Made by a program: the position numbers and the translations under genes. From the NCBI GenBank assembly GCA_947579605.1, contig OX388316.1:18727290-18791289 (forward strand): a stretch of DNA of 64,000 nucleotides, written 5' to 3'. Source of the stretch: Athripsodes cinereus. Lineage: Eukaryota > Arthropoda > Insecta > Trichoptera > Leptoceridae. Of this stretch, positions 1 through 12,644 are shown piece by piece. Every line of letters begins with the position of its first letter. Position 1 is the first letter of the stretch. The notes beneath the pieces are model-generated. The model was not told the DNA's origin. It ran no database searches and saw only the letters and a program-made list of their open reading frames with translations.

Positions 1-2667
1 AACACCACTAAAACATAGGTATTTGACATCTTTGGTTCAATGATGAAGTCACTTAAAATATCCTATGTTACGGCATAGAGGGAAATACCTGAATATTATA
101 ATATGCAGTTATTTCATTGACTCCTCATCTTGTAGGAGATGCCGCGATAGTATAAAAAGAAAAGCGACATAAAAAACCAACTTGATATATGATTGCATAA
201 TCATATGAAGTATTATATTTCATAGATATAAAAATAAAAAGTTGTGCAAAATCTTCAAAGTTATGCAACATATTGCAACACGTACATTTAAAAACTATTT
301 TAATTAAACAACCAAAATGAAGGTGTAGCTGTGGTTATACTATAACTATTACTTAAACCAAACATACACACCATACAACTTTCTCATGAAAAGAAAACAC
401 ACACTTAGCACTCCTATAATGGGTGTGTCCTGATGATTAAGCACATAACTTTCGTGCAAAACATGTCATGAGTGTAGAAAGGATCTCAACATATTGTATT
501 TTGGTGATAAAAATTTTTATCGCACAAATTTCTTTGATATAGTTTTCAAAAGTTTGCCAACTTTTGTTAGTTTGTTTTTGAGGAAATGCTCAGATTAATA
601 TCACCATGCTAAATCAAAAAGGTTTTTATTTGATGAATCGTGAAATGTATGTATTTTAGCACCTGATTATGGTGCACCTGAAATACCTATGACTTATGTA
701 TAAAAATTGTCAAGTACCATTCGTGACATGTATTTGTTATTTTGTAACATTTCATAATATGACGTCACTCTCATCGAAATGAATAAAAAAATCTAAAACC
801 TATAGGATATGTAGGTAAATCTTTCAACTTTATTTTGACAAAGAAATGAATTCTCGCATCTGTTCTTCAAATATTGTTTTACGAGAGAGGACAATCCTCC
901 ACCTGGATTTTAAACCATCATTGTATGGAAAAGGAGAGAGGTGCAGATTGAGTCTGAAGTGAGAGGGAAAGTTGCAGCCGAGTGCAAGTATTTACCTGTA
1001 GTATAGTAAACTCAATACAATATTCAGCAGGTTTCATACAATATGTACCTACATAGGTATTTATAATAATAACTATACTTCACTCAGTTCTGTGTATTCG
1101 ATACTTCGGGTCAACGCATTTTGCTTCGACAACACGTACGTAATTTATGTATTTGTATATTTTATACAAAGTTAATAAAGAACCTATGGGCTAGGCTATT
1201 TGCAAAATTATAGCTTATTATTATATAGATGATAGTGCGAGGATGTGTCAATGGACAATTTTGAATAAAATTGAATTGAAACAAATAGCTGTTAAAAGGC
1301 AAAATCATCTGACATCGGCATTAACAAATAAAGAGCTCACTTTTTACGCGAGCATAAATATTATGTCTCTCGCATTTTATTTATTTACATATAGATGTGT
1401 CTGAAATAAATTTTGTCTTAAGTCTCCGATGGGAAAGAGTTTTTCGTGGTTTCAAAACTCTTGACATCTCTATTAAAAATCTGAAATACTGTCATCGGCT
1501 TATCGGTGAGTTCATTAAGTTTAGAGTTAAGTTTCAAATAAAATAATAACCATTCACAATAAATAGATTTCCAACCAGCCAGCAATTTAAAAGTAGCTTT
1601 TGGGCTTCATGTAAAGAGACGTGTTACAAATAGCCTACAAGAATAATATGTCTGCAGGTTGCAGCTGTACAACATGCATTCACAATAATAAATATACATG
1701 GTCATTGTACTTGACAAAGGATCGTAAAGCAATGAATGTATGATCGTAAAATAGTGCCTGCCATTAATTATTATTATTACTTATAGTGCTTCTAGACATA
1801 TATAAAGTAGTATAATACTTTTAATACATAGATACAGTCATAATACTGTACATTTTTTGAAAGTAAGTAATTAAAGGAAGTTATTTACTAATTGCATTTG
1901 TTTTGTAGAAATTATTGTAATTCTAAAAACATTGCAGGTTTGAAAACTTGCTAGCTTTTATGCCAACACTCGGTGATTTTATACAATTCATTTCAAAACT
2001 CCATAGTGCACTAAAATAACTACACTTATACCTGTTCTTTTCACACTCAATATGAATACTGGAACAAAATACTGCCATAAGATTATCTATGGTAGTTATG
2101 TATTTCTAAATAATCGTGAAAGGTTGTAAGAAGATTTTTTAGTATATCTAATTAAGAAATCTATATATATGCACTCTAATAAAACGATTCTTTTAAAATC
2201 ATAATCAGTTTACTTTCTCAATTATATTATAGTTTCAAATAAAATGGAAAGCGAACAGAAAAAATATTGCAATTGGAAATTTCAAACTATTAATACGTAG
2301 TACAATGTTATTACTATAGTGAAATTAACTGGCCAAATTGTTTGATACATTTTTTATTAGCAAATAAACCACATTATTGAATTGGCTTAAAGTTATATTA
2401 TTGCATTTCGCAAACATAACCATTATTGTAGAATATTATTTGCACAACAGCAAAGTAATATTTTAATGTCTAATGCACGTTTCTAAGATTTTGTCTGTGT
2501 CCGAAATGGTTTATGCTTTATAATAATTATTTTTCTGTTTTGTCAGTGGTGTAAAAATAATGTTTTTACAATACTTATCTCATTTTTCATCCAACATAAT
2601 TCCTTCTTGTGTGAAATTATTCTGTTATCTAGTATAAAATTTTATTATCTTGCAGTTTTCTTAATAA
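1..2667. other. AT-rich intergenic region without a supported gene
   Basis: I see no exon with convincing coding content and no RNA gene here. The only recognisable piece is a short relic of the interspersed repeat that ends in a phrase like ATGCCGTGATGGTATA, at about 120-158 (here ATGCCGCGATAGTATA). The rest is AT-rich sequence with short poly-A and poly-T runs. Confidence 0.5.
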
Positions 2668-3181
2668 TAAGTTGACCAACTGTACTCATTTACTGGTTTT
2701 GTACTCTTTTTTTTGCAAATCGTACTCTTTTCAAATCCTGTACTCTGAAAGTACTCATTTGTATAATTGAACTTGACAAAAGATGGGTAGAAATCTTTCG
2801 GCATTTTAGAGTAGAACATATCCCACATGAAAATTTAGAGGTTTTAATAGAAATTTCCTTATGTTGTCCAGGCACTAATGCTGCTGTTGAAAGGGTATTT
2901 TCACTAGGGAATGATTATTGGAGCAGTGAGAAGTCGCAACTTTCTGTAAAAACATTATCTGCCCTCTTAACAGTCAAATTTAATATGCAAAATGAAAGTT
3001 GTTCGGATGTGGCTACATTATTAGACGAACATCCTCATTTAGCAAAAAAAATCCACTCCGAAGAGAAATATGTTTTTAAAAGAAAATAAAGTTTTTATCG
3101 TTTTTTCTTCTTTTTTTTCACCTATGAAATACTTGCAAAGTGTACCTACTCTTTTTGAATAAAAAATAGTTGGTCACCTTA
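2668..3181 (+). mobile_element. Short hAT-type DNA transposon with TIRs and a 7-bp target duplication
   Basis: The element begins with TAAGTTGACCAACT (2668) and ends with AGTTGGTCACCTTA (3181), which are inverted repeats of each other with one mismatch. Both ends are flanked by TTAATAA (2661-2667 and 3182-3188). hAT elements normally make 8-bp duplications, so the 7-bp exact match may be an 8-bp duplication with one changed base. The element is only about 514 bp, so most of an autonomous transposon has been deleted, leaving both ends and the transposase C-terminus. The inside is flanked by repeats of the word GTACTC. Confidence 0.75.
2758..3089 (+). pseudogene. hAT transposase C-terminal fragment (hATC dimerisation domain)
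   Basis: An open frame read through 2758-3089 gives about 110 residues ending at a TAA stop. It contains RWVEIFRHFRVEHIPHENLE, then GTNAAVERVFS, YWSSEKSQLSV and LLTVKFNM. This is the typical order of the hATC domain (N-A-x-V-E-R-x-F-S, then a W and K-[NS]-x-L) that mediates dimerisation of hAT transposases. The N-terminal zinc finger and the catalytic part are absent, so this is a remnant without transposase activity. It sits inside the TIR-bounded element described for 2668-3181. Confidence 0.8.
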
Positions 3182-3189
3182 TTAATAAA

Positions 3190-4372
3190 GATAAAACAAT
3201 AATAATAGCCGTAAGGACAGGTATCTTGAGGGTCACTCTATTTCTTTCTTACATTTTTATCTCAAATAGTTGTGATTGGTTGAAGTTTATTAGATAGACA
3301 TAGTAATAAAGCACAAGATTTATCGAGTTAGGTATGTAGGTTGGGTAAGAGTGTCCTTAAGGATACCAGTGGAGTTCTTTTTGGTTATGCAAAAAAAAAC
3401 CACATGCCTAGTAAATTACAAGTTTGGTATTGTCTGAAATTGTAATATAAAAAATGATATCGTGAAAAATCTCAAATTCCTATACCAAATGGAAAATTTG
3501 GCGATGGGGGTAGAATTTTGTTAAGTCGAGTATTTTCTTAAATTTCTTTACCATTCGAGTTTTTTCTTGAAATAATACAAAAAAATCATAGCGAATGTCC
3601 AGCTACTAAGGGAGACATTGAATCACTTAAGTCTTGATCCCTATAATGGTTATAATTATGTTATTTTTTTTTATAATTGTATATTATTATGAACAAAAAT
3701 AATCAGTTGATTTATGTAATCAGTTATACAACAAAATCAATTAATCAATATCCATAAAAAATGTGATGGTGTGAAATGTTTAGATCACTGTAACGCTCTC
3801 TTCCATGAAACTTCAAAAACTCTACCAATAAAAGTATTATTAATTGTTGAAGGGTGTTCGTGTGAATAAATATAGTGAAAATATAAGTGTTTTAATTATT
3901 TATAAATTATAAAAGTATTATTAACTGTACATCAAATTTTAATTATATTGAATCAAAACTTTTATTTTCTAGAAAAGATGATATTTTTCAATACAGTATC
4001 GTAAAAAATCGCTATGCCTGTCTATAATAATTATTTGGCACAAATCCATTTGTTACCCCAGTGTACATCAGACGTCAGACTTGAAGTAAATAAGTAATTT
4101 GATGAGCGCTGTCAATGAATTAGTTACGCCAACTTAAAGTACACTATGGAATTAATTACATGCCCGTCTTGTCAGTATAATTAATTTACATTTCTTTTCA
4201 CCTTCTGTGTATAGGTATAATTACCAGTAGGTATAATAGGTATAATTACCTAACTATAACAATAATTTATATACTTTTATTTTTTTAGCGAATTATTCTT
4301 TTTCTTATTTCATCGTTTATCTTTCCTCTCAGTCTTAAACGTTGTTGGAGGAATTAAGACGGGTCTTAGTTT
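3190..4372. other. Intergenic, no supported gene
   Basis: AT-rich sequence with no convincing ORF. A segment at 3863-3910 (AATAAATATAGTGAAAATAT onwards) recurs at 13,628-13,680, so it belongs to some dispersed repeat. Confidence 0.4.
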
Positions 4373-4444
4373 TCGGGTGTCTTGTAAAAGCAGGTATTCG
4401 TTATACGTTTAAAAAGACATTTGACATCTTCAGTTCAGCGATCT

Positions 4445-4644
4445 GAGGCCTGAGTCAAAACACATTTAAGCGTTTCGTTTTCGTGTTGCAAACGTTCGAA
4501 TATAGACGACGTTCACCAAAGTGTCAATTTTCGGAACTATTGTGTATTTTAGCTAAGAAATCGACACTTGCTCGCAACGTCGTCTACATTCGAACGCTAA
4601 CGGAAAGAAAACGTAACGCTAAAATGTGTTATGACTCAGGCCTC
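4445..4644. mobile_element. MITE, family A, complete copy
   Basis: A 200-bp element whose ends are inverted repeats: GAGGCCTGAGTCAAAACACA at 4445 and the complementary TGTGTTATGACTCAGGCCTC at 4625-4644. The inverted repeats extend inward through TTAGCGTTACGTTTTCGT-like sequence. Related copies lie at 25,444-25,604 and 57,151-57,238. No transposase is encoded. A 93-codon ORF over this copy is a product of the repeat and is not a gene. Confidence 0.8.
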
Positions 4645-5838
4645 TGGAATGTCTTTTTTCTGAGTCTCTTAACATTAATTGTTTTGGAGAGATCGACTTG
4701 TATATTTGTTCCGTCTAGTTGGTCTATTGGCTACCCCACTTGCGGGAAATGTACAAATGTATGAAATAAATATTCAAATCTTTTCAATATAATTACCATT
4801 TTTATATTATGTGTCGGTTCACCGTTCCCATGATAACGATGACAGAATACTGAAAATGTTATAGAATGAGTTGATTCAATCTGCACTAAATTTTTCTTCT
4901 TAACTTTAGAGATTGGTGTCCACTTTTTGTTCTTAAAAGATACGTTTAAGTATTAAATATAATCTTTTTCAAAATCACCTCTTAGACATAACGCAATTTC
5001 GAATTTAGTATATTATAGTATTGTGCAAATCCTTCTATGAGGAAACATGAATGTTATTTCCTGTTTTAATTATGTGAGCTTTGCCAATGTTTAACAATCA
5101 GAACCTAAGGGTATTCTTACAATACTGTATTAGTTTATTATTTATAAATCAAGGTTAGCTACCTTTAGATATATATTAATTATTAAAAAAACGATCAGGT
5201 ATATGTTTGCCTACTTTCTATTAGGAATGTCAATGTCTCATATTGTTTTACGTAGTGTATTAAATGTTTATTTGTTATACTAATCATGTGCTTATTATAC
5301 TCCTGCGGCATAGAAATTTACTTCTCAGTAAATTGTTTTCATTTGCAATACATATCCATATAATAATTACATTGCTGTTTATAGATTATTTACATTGTTT
5401 AACTATATCGTGAAGACTTTATTATTATCCACAGTAATTTATTTAAATTAACTAATTAAGTATTTAAATTTATGTATTCGGATAAATAATGAATCACAAT
5501 GATAAACTTAGTATATAGCTTGAAGACATTATTGCCAATTTATGCATATTATGGTCATTGGTCACATTATCTCAAGTTATTAGTTACATATAAAAGTATA
5601 AAGTAAGTAAGTAGATACCTACATATGTGACGCAAATATATCTAATAGTGGCTTTATATTATATCTAGTTAATTTGATCCAATTTAAACGTTGTAATGTA
5701 AGCGAAAGTTGTCAACGTGATAAGTTTTGCAATTCATGTGTGTCTTTTGTATTCGTGTATGTTTTTCGTTAGATATAAATTGGTAAGTTTTTCACGTTTC
5801 AAAGTAAACTTAATTCTATTATACGAGTATCCGTAGAT

Positions 5839-6085
5839 ATCCCGTGGAGCACCCGGTAAAGAATTGGTCTCCCACTCTTCTGCGTAAGTTTTCGAGTGTC
5901 CTGTAAAAGGCAGGTGTTCGAAAAAATTAAGACATTTTACATGTTGAATTCAGCGATGAGGTTTGCCACCCATCCTGAATGTCTTGATTTTATATTGGCA
6001 CGAAGAGGACAGTTTGCATGTTTCTTACATGCAGCTGGTCTGCTGGCTACCCCATTTGTGGGATATGCCGTGATGGTATACTAGT
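5839..6085 (+). repeat. Interspersed repeat family B, near full-length copy
   Basis: About 250 bp from TATCCCGTGGAGCACCCGGT to GGGATATGCCGTGATGGTAT, followed by TAG trinucleotides. It is the most complete member of a family with many partial copies. Plus-oriented pieces are at about 120-158, 4373-4444, 14,250-14,327, 14,452-14,520, 16,288-16,338, 33,960-34,003 and 38,283-38,365. Minus-oriented pieces are at 7538-7695, 8371-8545, 16,360-16,515, 16,934-17,062, 55,741-55,978, 58,806-58,850, 59,333-59,400 and 61,608-61,745. I could not assign it to a known class. There is no clear pol III B box and no coding content. Confidence 0.75.
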
Positions 6086-6439
6086 AGTAGTAGTAGAGTA
6101 TCCGTAGATTCTTCTAATATTTTAACCCCTTGGAAGGAGTTTGAGCGATTGACATTATAAAAGGCTCTAATCATTCTCTTATTTCAGTTCGAATAAAAGC
6201 GTTGGGTAGTCATTATAATCCACTTGAAGGAAAGTCTGTTAGTTGAAAGTGTTGATATCCTGTATTCTCTAAATGGGGGAAAGAAGGACACATAAAAACA
6301 TTTTTAATTATTCCAATTTATTCTAATACGCATTTTATTTTCCTCTAGCCTAAACCATGACTTTTCAATTTCCATTCATATTTTCTGATATATTGGTGCT
6401 CTATGCATTTAGTTGCATCTTATACTCTTACTTAGGTAC

Positions 6440-6545
6440 TTACTTACTTCCAATAGCCTTGTAGGACATTTGCCTCCGAAACAATAGCTCTCCAAGTTTT
6501 TCTATCTTGAGCAATGGAATACCAGTCGTCTTTAGCACCTTATAC
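6440..6545 (-). pseudogene. LINE reverse-transcriptase tail fragment
   Basis: The minus strand reads DDWYSIAQDRKTWRAIVSEA followed by NVLQGYWK and a stop. This fits the C-terminal tail of the ORF2-type reverse transcriptase of insect non-LTR retrotransposons (W..A.DR..WR..V pattern). Upstream on the minus strand the frame is broken by stops, so this is a decayed 3' end. Confidence 0.65.
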
Positions 6546-7537
6546 TCACTGGACTTTAATTTGAAAGTTATGTCGGACGTCTATTGTTTTTAGTATTCGA
6601 TCAAGTAATATTCATGAATAATAATAATAATATAATTAGGTATAATAATAATTTATTTACCAAAAAAAAAAATTTACAGTACAAAGTATAACATTTTTTT
6701 ACTATTTAAATTCACATCTATGCACTCAATATTACCTCACTGGATTTGCACCCGTATCGAGGTAATATTTATTGTAACAACTTCAAAAAAAAAAATGCCA
6801 CAAAAAATAACAAAAATTGACATAATCAAAAAAAGAAAACAGGCTTCACATCGGAATGCTACACAGCAGGCTCTCAGACTCGTGCAGTCCCAAGTTGAGG
6901 AGAAAAAAGTATATCATAGTCTTCGTCATAACACTCCTCTGTACCTTAAATCTTCTGTAGTACGGTATTATAGAGTCTTGGCCCGAGAAATGTGTGGAAT
7001 CGTCATACAAATGAGGTCGACACTTGTAGCACCGCAAGATTTCCAATTTGTCTCGCATACCTACCTGCCTATTTTGTGGAACCTAACATTATTAACATTT
7101 CTATCTCCAATATTGAATCATATTATACTCGTACACAACTGTAACATAATCCACATAGTAATCAAGTTTTGTAATAATGCAATGCAATTGATATCAATAC
7201 CTGTTGTATGATAATAAGTTATTATTTTCATTTGATATTATTTATTATTGATGATGTCGATCATGTTCGATTTGTTGTTGATAATAATATTTTATTTCCT
7301 GTTTTGCATTCATACGTTCGTTGAACTTCCTGAAGTTAGTAGTTATACTAACGATAAGAGATAATATAATATGCCATTATAAACTACATACCTTTATACC
7401 GAGGAAATAAATTTATGTAATATCAATATTATTTTATTTACATTAAACTAGTTGGACTTAAGCTTCTAGTTATTTTAGTAAAGAGCCAATATTGAATTTT
7501 ATCGTATATTTTACAAAATTTCTATATACTATACCAT

Positions 7538-7695
7538 TACCGCATATCCCATTAGTGGGGTTGCTAGCAGACCAGCTGCATATAATAAACATGCAAACTG
7601 ACCTCTCCGTGTCAATATAAAATCAAGATATTCAGGATAAGATGCAAAATGTCTTAAATTTTTCGAACACCTGCCTTTTACAGGACACTCAACTT
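7538..7695 (-). repeat. Interspersed repeat family B, partial copy
   Basis: Reads ACCATTACCGCATATCCCAT and ends in a stretch like CACCTGCCTTTTACAGGACA. It is the reverse complement of the copy at 5839-6085. Confidence 0.7.
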
Positions 7696-8370
7696 GGGTC
7701 TTCCACTATGTATGTTCTGTGAATTTTGGAGTGTTCTGTGAGTGGAAAGTATCCATAGTCATAGACATCACATAATATAATAAGAAATTAATTTATCATA
7801 CATTCAACGATGAGGCATGTCACTTATACTGTATGTCTTATTTTTATTACTTACATGTTTATTACATGTCCTATCTATTCTACATACTTGTTAAAGATGC
7901 TGTTAGGGCTTTAAGCCTCACGAACATTAGTATTGACTTAGGTCAATTTGTTTTACTATTGGAACACCTGGGCATTTTTTTCCCAAGTACCCACATGGTT
8001 ATAGGTACATATTATATTATTTTGGTAATATTCACAAATGCTAAGTAGGTGTAGGTACACGTAAAACAATTTTAACAGCAATTTGAATGAAAGTGAAAAT
8101 ATAGCGGGTGATTTTATTGGTATCATTATACTTATTACGTTATATGAGCCCTTATAAGGAAAATTTCCAGATACCTTTTAAATTACTATAAACTAGTTGT
8201 ACCTGCCTGTCAAAAGAAATCGCTTGATTGAAATAGAAATTTAAGTGCATGGTCTATGCAGATTTGTTTGTAAGAGTGGGTTATTTAAATTCAAATAAAA
8301 TGCTAAAATTTTGCTATTGGATAAAAAATTTCATTATTTCATCCTTCTAACTATTACTACTTTAACATCA

Positions 8371-8545
8371 CGGCATATCCCAAAAAAAAAACATTCAAAA
8401 TAGGTGGCATTCCTCATCGCTAAAGTGTAGATGTTGATTGACGGGAGGTTTTACAAACACCTCCTTATGCAAGTCACTCGAAAGCTTACAGAAAAGAGTG
8501 GGAGACCTATTCTTGACGGGGACTCCATGGGGTAAAATCCTTACA
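8371..8545 (-). repeat. Interspersed repeat family B, partial copy with internal deletion
   Basis: Begins CATCACGGCATATCCCAAAA. The middle of the family consensus is missing and replaced by a poly-A run. The far end has GAGTGGGAGACCTATTCTTG as in other copies. Confidence 0.7.
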
Positions 8546-8670
8546 CCCTTCTTTCCTTCAAAAGCTATTTTTTTCACTTACCTATTAGATTACCTACTGA
8601 CAGTCTGGAAGACCTTATTTCACGAGGTACCATTCTCATTAGATATTTATAAGTATCGTTTTGTTTAATG

Positions 8671-8802
8671 GGTTAGTTGGAAGATATTGCGCTTCAGCGA
8701 TAAACTCGCCCATTGCACAAAATTATTTGTTCTGTTGTTATGATACCATGTTTTTTTTCTTTGTATACTAATTTTGTGCAATAAAGATTATTATTATTAT
8801 TA
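8671..8802 (+). mobile_element. LINE 3' tail (family C)
   Basis: Starts GGTTAGTTGGAAGATATTGC, continues with a small hairpin (GCGCTTCAGCG), then ATAAACTCGCCCATTGCACA. It ends with TAATTTTGTGCAATAAAG followed by a repeated ATT tail. The inner TTGCACAAAATTA and TAATTTTGTGCAA can pair. The copy at 20,283-20,418 is almost identical. The layout (hairpins, AATAAA-like end, short tandem tail) resembles the 3' end of insect non-LTR retrotransposons. The element is 5'-truncated to the tail. Confidence 0.65.
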
Positions 8803-8867
8803 TCGTGAAAAAAAGGTAGCTCGACCAATGAAAAATAGCTTCGAGTGAAATAGGGTTATTTGTATTT

Positions 8868-8934
8868 ATGTAATTGAAACAAGTGTTTCTTAGAATCTTC
8901 TGTAGTAGAAAGAAACACTTTTTTTAATTACATA
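8868..8934. repeat. Small hairpin
   Basis: The arms ATGTAATTGAAACAAGTGTT (8868 onward) and AACACTTTTTTTAATTACAT (ending 8934) are nearly complementary around a loop of about 20 bases. It could be a tiny MITE. I saw no second copy. Confidence 0.4.
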
Positions 8935-8949
8935 ATTATGGAATTCTAC

Positions 8950-11603
8950 TACGTGTGCACCCGACACAATTAATAAAGGGTTTTTTGTATTCGCTTCGAT
9001 GGTAAATAATATACCAAAATTGGAATTGGGAAGTTATTAACTTGTGTTACCAGATGAACGTCGAAAGAAGATAAAGGAAAAGTGCACATGTTTAATAAGT
9101 GGTTGTCTAGTTGCGGATGTAAATGTTAATTGTTGCATCACCATTGATAAAAGAAAAATTGGAATGTGGTTAAATTATCACTGGCAATGTGGGTGGGTGT
9201 TTTATAACTGCTCTGTGTCATTTAAAAGCTGCTACATGAGTAGGTTATATAAAGATGTGAATAAATGTACATAAATCTTAAATGATACAACTACTGCGAC
9301 GTAGTACCTTCTTATATTATCAGCTGTGAAATAACAAAAATAATAATAATTAAAGAGAAAGTGGTCATTTTCTTCTTCTTTTTGTTGTTGTTGTTGTTGT
9401 TGTTCTCGATCATCAAAATCAACATCATGAATTATAGGTACAGCTACCTACTATAATAAATAGTCTGTTGATAATATGCAATGTTAGTTCATTATTTTAT
9501 TATTCATACAAGTCTTCGTAATTGACTTATTCATTTGTTTTAGAATAGATATATTTTGTTTACCCCACATAACATTCTGATGACTCGAGTCTTGAGTTTA
9601 TTTTTTTATTGTTAGGAGGACATCTTTAATGAATAAAACAAAATGAAACAAAATATATCGCAATTTGGTGACACTTAAATTATTTGCGAGCCGGCTTTTG
9701 AAAGCTTTCGATCTCTTCATCAGGCTAATGTAAAGTATTGCTTTTGAAAGTCAACTCGCAAATAAATAAAATCACCAGTGAAATAACTACATATAATATG
9801 TATGTAATGTTTCATATTTAATGTATTAAAAAAGTTTAATGAGTTCAAAAAATATTGCCAATCACTTATCTCTCTATTGTCTATAGTGGCCAAACAAATT
9901 AGGCAAAGTAGACGTTTTACTTAAATTTAATGAATTATAGGATCTGCATAGTGACTGAAGTGTTTAATAATCAAACACCTAGCTGTGGCATAGTTTAACT
10001 GCCACCTATAACGCGTAATTTATTTATTACCGGTGGATAGTAATTAAATTATGCGTCATTAGAAAATCATCGTGCGGGGCGTGGCCAACACTCCTAACTG
10101 CAATTATCTACGACATGAAGATTGGAACAATTTGTTTTAAGTAGGTACCTACTTACTTTCTTTTACTTAATACAGCATCGAAAGTAAGCTTGTTATATTA
10201 TGATTTTTGGTTTGTTCTTTCACTTTTTTCAAATTAGATTTTTTGAGAGTTCAGTAGAAGAAAGGTGATGATAAAACTTATCTTTGAAATGTCTTTGTCC
10301 CAGCATGAGAGCCCAATTTGATATTCTACAGTTTAATACTTATTGATTAATAATTTTATCAAAGATTTAGGTACTTGCCTATTATAGGGATGGCAACTAT
10401 TCCGCCTACCTTGTTTTTCAAATAAGAAGTTTTGTTTATTATTACTTAAAATGAATTAGTCGACTCTCCCCTTACACATTACATGATAGATTGAAGATTT
10501 ACACTATTATTAGTAATCTTGGATAAATTTCTCGTGTTATAAGTATATTACTACTTTCTTCTTTATTGAAAAGCAAAGCATTTGAAATCGAGTAAATTAC
10601 AATGTATTTTGGAAACAAATAGGTGATAACTTGCGATTGATGTATGATGAATTGATTGAGAAAGTAGGTACTTAATTTCCATTCAGAGTTAAAAAATACT
10701 TTTACTCTATGTATGATTTACCAAACGAGTTCGTTAAATAAACTGACTTAAAATCTCATCTTTATTTATTGCCTAAAATACATAATAATTATTCTACTAT
10801 GATGTTATTAGAACGAGTTAACATAAAAATGGTTTATTACATTACTGTGATATGTAGATGATAAGATGATACATTCTTACATTCACTTTCGTCGAAGGGC
10901 ATAATATTTACATACTAAATAAATCAACGTTGTGTAATACATTAATCCGACTCCTTTATGATGTGGAGTCATTGATACAAATTCACGATTGGAAGATTGC
11001 TTAAATTTTTAAGTAGATGTGTTACCCACATTCACTTAAAAAAATTTCGCCCACAAGATTTTCAACCGTTCGGAAGATTCGAAATCTTTCATAATGCACG
11101 GCCGATGCCCACGACTCGCACGATAATCTTTCAAAATAATATAGGTATTATATCGATATCAGAGCGTTTTATTTTGGAAGCAGGTGATAGAAAAATCATA
11201 TGAAGGAAGCTTTTTCCTGCCCTGTGATCACGAAATTAATAATATTGAGTGGTGATTGGCGGTACTTTTTAGTTAAAATTTATAGTTCTTTGCAATGAGA
11301 TCGCTAGCTACTCCACATAAATCAATATTTTTCAAAATTTAATTATTACCTACCCCAATTTGTCCTGCTGCCCTAAATGACGATATCTTAGAAAAGAAAG
11401 TTTTATACTTCTGTTTATTAGAACAGTATAAATCTATTCGCTGTATTGTAATCTGTATTCTCGTCACGTTGTGGGAACATTTTATCAGGACAAGTCCTTC
11501 AGGCAATCTTTGAATCTTCTCATAAATAACGGAAGAATTTGCGCGATGAATGACATGAGAACTGCCATTCCTGAAACATTCAAGGGTAAGGGAGGGTACA
11601 ATC
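8950..11603. other. Intergenic, no supported gene
   Basis: No credible coding exon. A short repeat with GCGAGCCGGC, then CATCAGGCTAATG, lies at 9687-9755 and a relative lies at 59,026-59,080. A GTT trinucleotide run is at about 9383-9403. Confidence 0.4.
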
Positions 11604-11777
11604 CAGTGACGTGCTTTCCATATCTACATGTAAAAAAATACCGCATGTCTGGGTACAAAAAATTGGGTACTGTTTAAAAAATCGGGTATTTTTTTAAATT
11701 TGTATACCAAATTGTATAAATAGTAAACATATTCTTACGAGAGTATGGTCAACATAAAAAATATAGGCTCGTCACAG
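11604..11777. mobile_element. Non-autonomous hAT-like element, small copy
   Basis: Ends CAGTGACGTGCTTTCCATAT (11,604) and GGCTCGTCACAG (to 11,777) are imperfect inverted repeats of the hAT CAGTG type. They are flanked by GTACAATC and TTACAACC, 6 of 8 matching. Its 5' and 3' portions resemble the larger element at 38,009-38,537, so both belong to one family. A short ORF overlapping it is not a gene. Confidence 0.55.
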
Positions 11778-11844
11778 TTACAACCCTTAGTGTGTTTTCG
11801 TTAAAACTGTTTTTCATATTATTATAAATATATTAACACAACTA

Positions 11845-12085
11845 ATTATAGTTCTTCTTCTGTAGGTGCCCCGTCAGGTCCCCCCCCCGACGTTGGCGAT
11901 CACTCTGGCATAGGCATCTCGGTCCTGCGCTGTCTGGAATAACTCCTCCACACCTCTCATTCCAGTCCAATCTCGTATATTGCGCAGCCACGATGTCTGC
12001 CTTCTGCCAGCCCCTCGAAGTCCCTCTATCTTGCCTGTCATAATCAAACGCAGAATGTGGTACTTTTCTCCACGCATTATAGTTA
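11845..12085 (-). pseudogene. LINE reverse-transcriptase C-terminal fragment
   Basis: The minus strand encodes IMTGKIEGLRGAGRRQTSWL, then RNIRDWTGM, VEELFQTAQDRDAYARVIANV. This is the well-known C-terminal tail of insect non-LTR retrotransposon ORF2 (GKIEGxRGxGRRxTSWLRNIRDW). A run of eight or nine C residues at about 11,880 lies near the end. It is truncated at its 5' side and is a dead relic. Confidence 0.85.
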
Positions 12086-12520
12086 CAATCTGATATAAGT
12101 GTTTGAAAACTTATATTTTTTGTACGATGCCCAAGGTGCATAATTTACCTATTACGACGATCAGTTTCCATTTCGATGGAATTTATTGGGCACCTAACAA
12201 TTATTTGTACTAGTTTGTATATGTAATTTGGTGATAGTGTTGTTTATTACACATCTTCTTCAGTTATGATTAAGGGCCATAAACATACATTAGTGTTACC
12301 TATACGTGATAGGATAATGTAGTGTTATAGGCATAGTCATAAATATTCATACGATACTGTCGTTACGTAATACTGAATTGCCTATTAAAACTTTTACTTT
12401 CACACACTTCGTTGTATAGAAAACATCATATTTTTTTTATTTCTTTATAATTTTATTATTTTAACCACTTATCATGATAAAACCTTCGAATGTTTTCAAA
12501 GTACACATGAATAGGTGATG

Positions 12521-12640
12521 TCGTCAATCCCAGGTGCCACCAAACTCCCCTTTCACGACACAAGCTTTTAGCTTACTCTGAAAGGTATATATAAGTATGT
12601 ATTCGAGTTTATAACAAAAACCCAGATACGTCTTAAAAAA
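12521..12640 (+). mobile_element. tRNA-derived SINE (family D), 5'-truncated copy
   Basis: Shows the part after the B box (ATCCCAGGTGCC), the shared ACAAGCTTTTAGCTTA block and the 3' end TATAACAAAAACCCAGATAC with a poly-A-like tail. It directly abuts a LINE fragment that starts at about 12,645. The complete copy is at 19,534-19,713. Confidence 0.7.
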
Positions 12641-12644
12641 AACG

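Noticed and set aside
4483..4764. 93-codon ORF
   Set aside because: It runs through MITE family A and its inverted ends. Open frame by chance.
6720..7211. 163-codon ORF
   Set aside because: Composition is unlike the real genes nearby. No domain, no splice or homology support; it may be part of a LINE 3' region.
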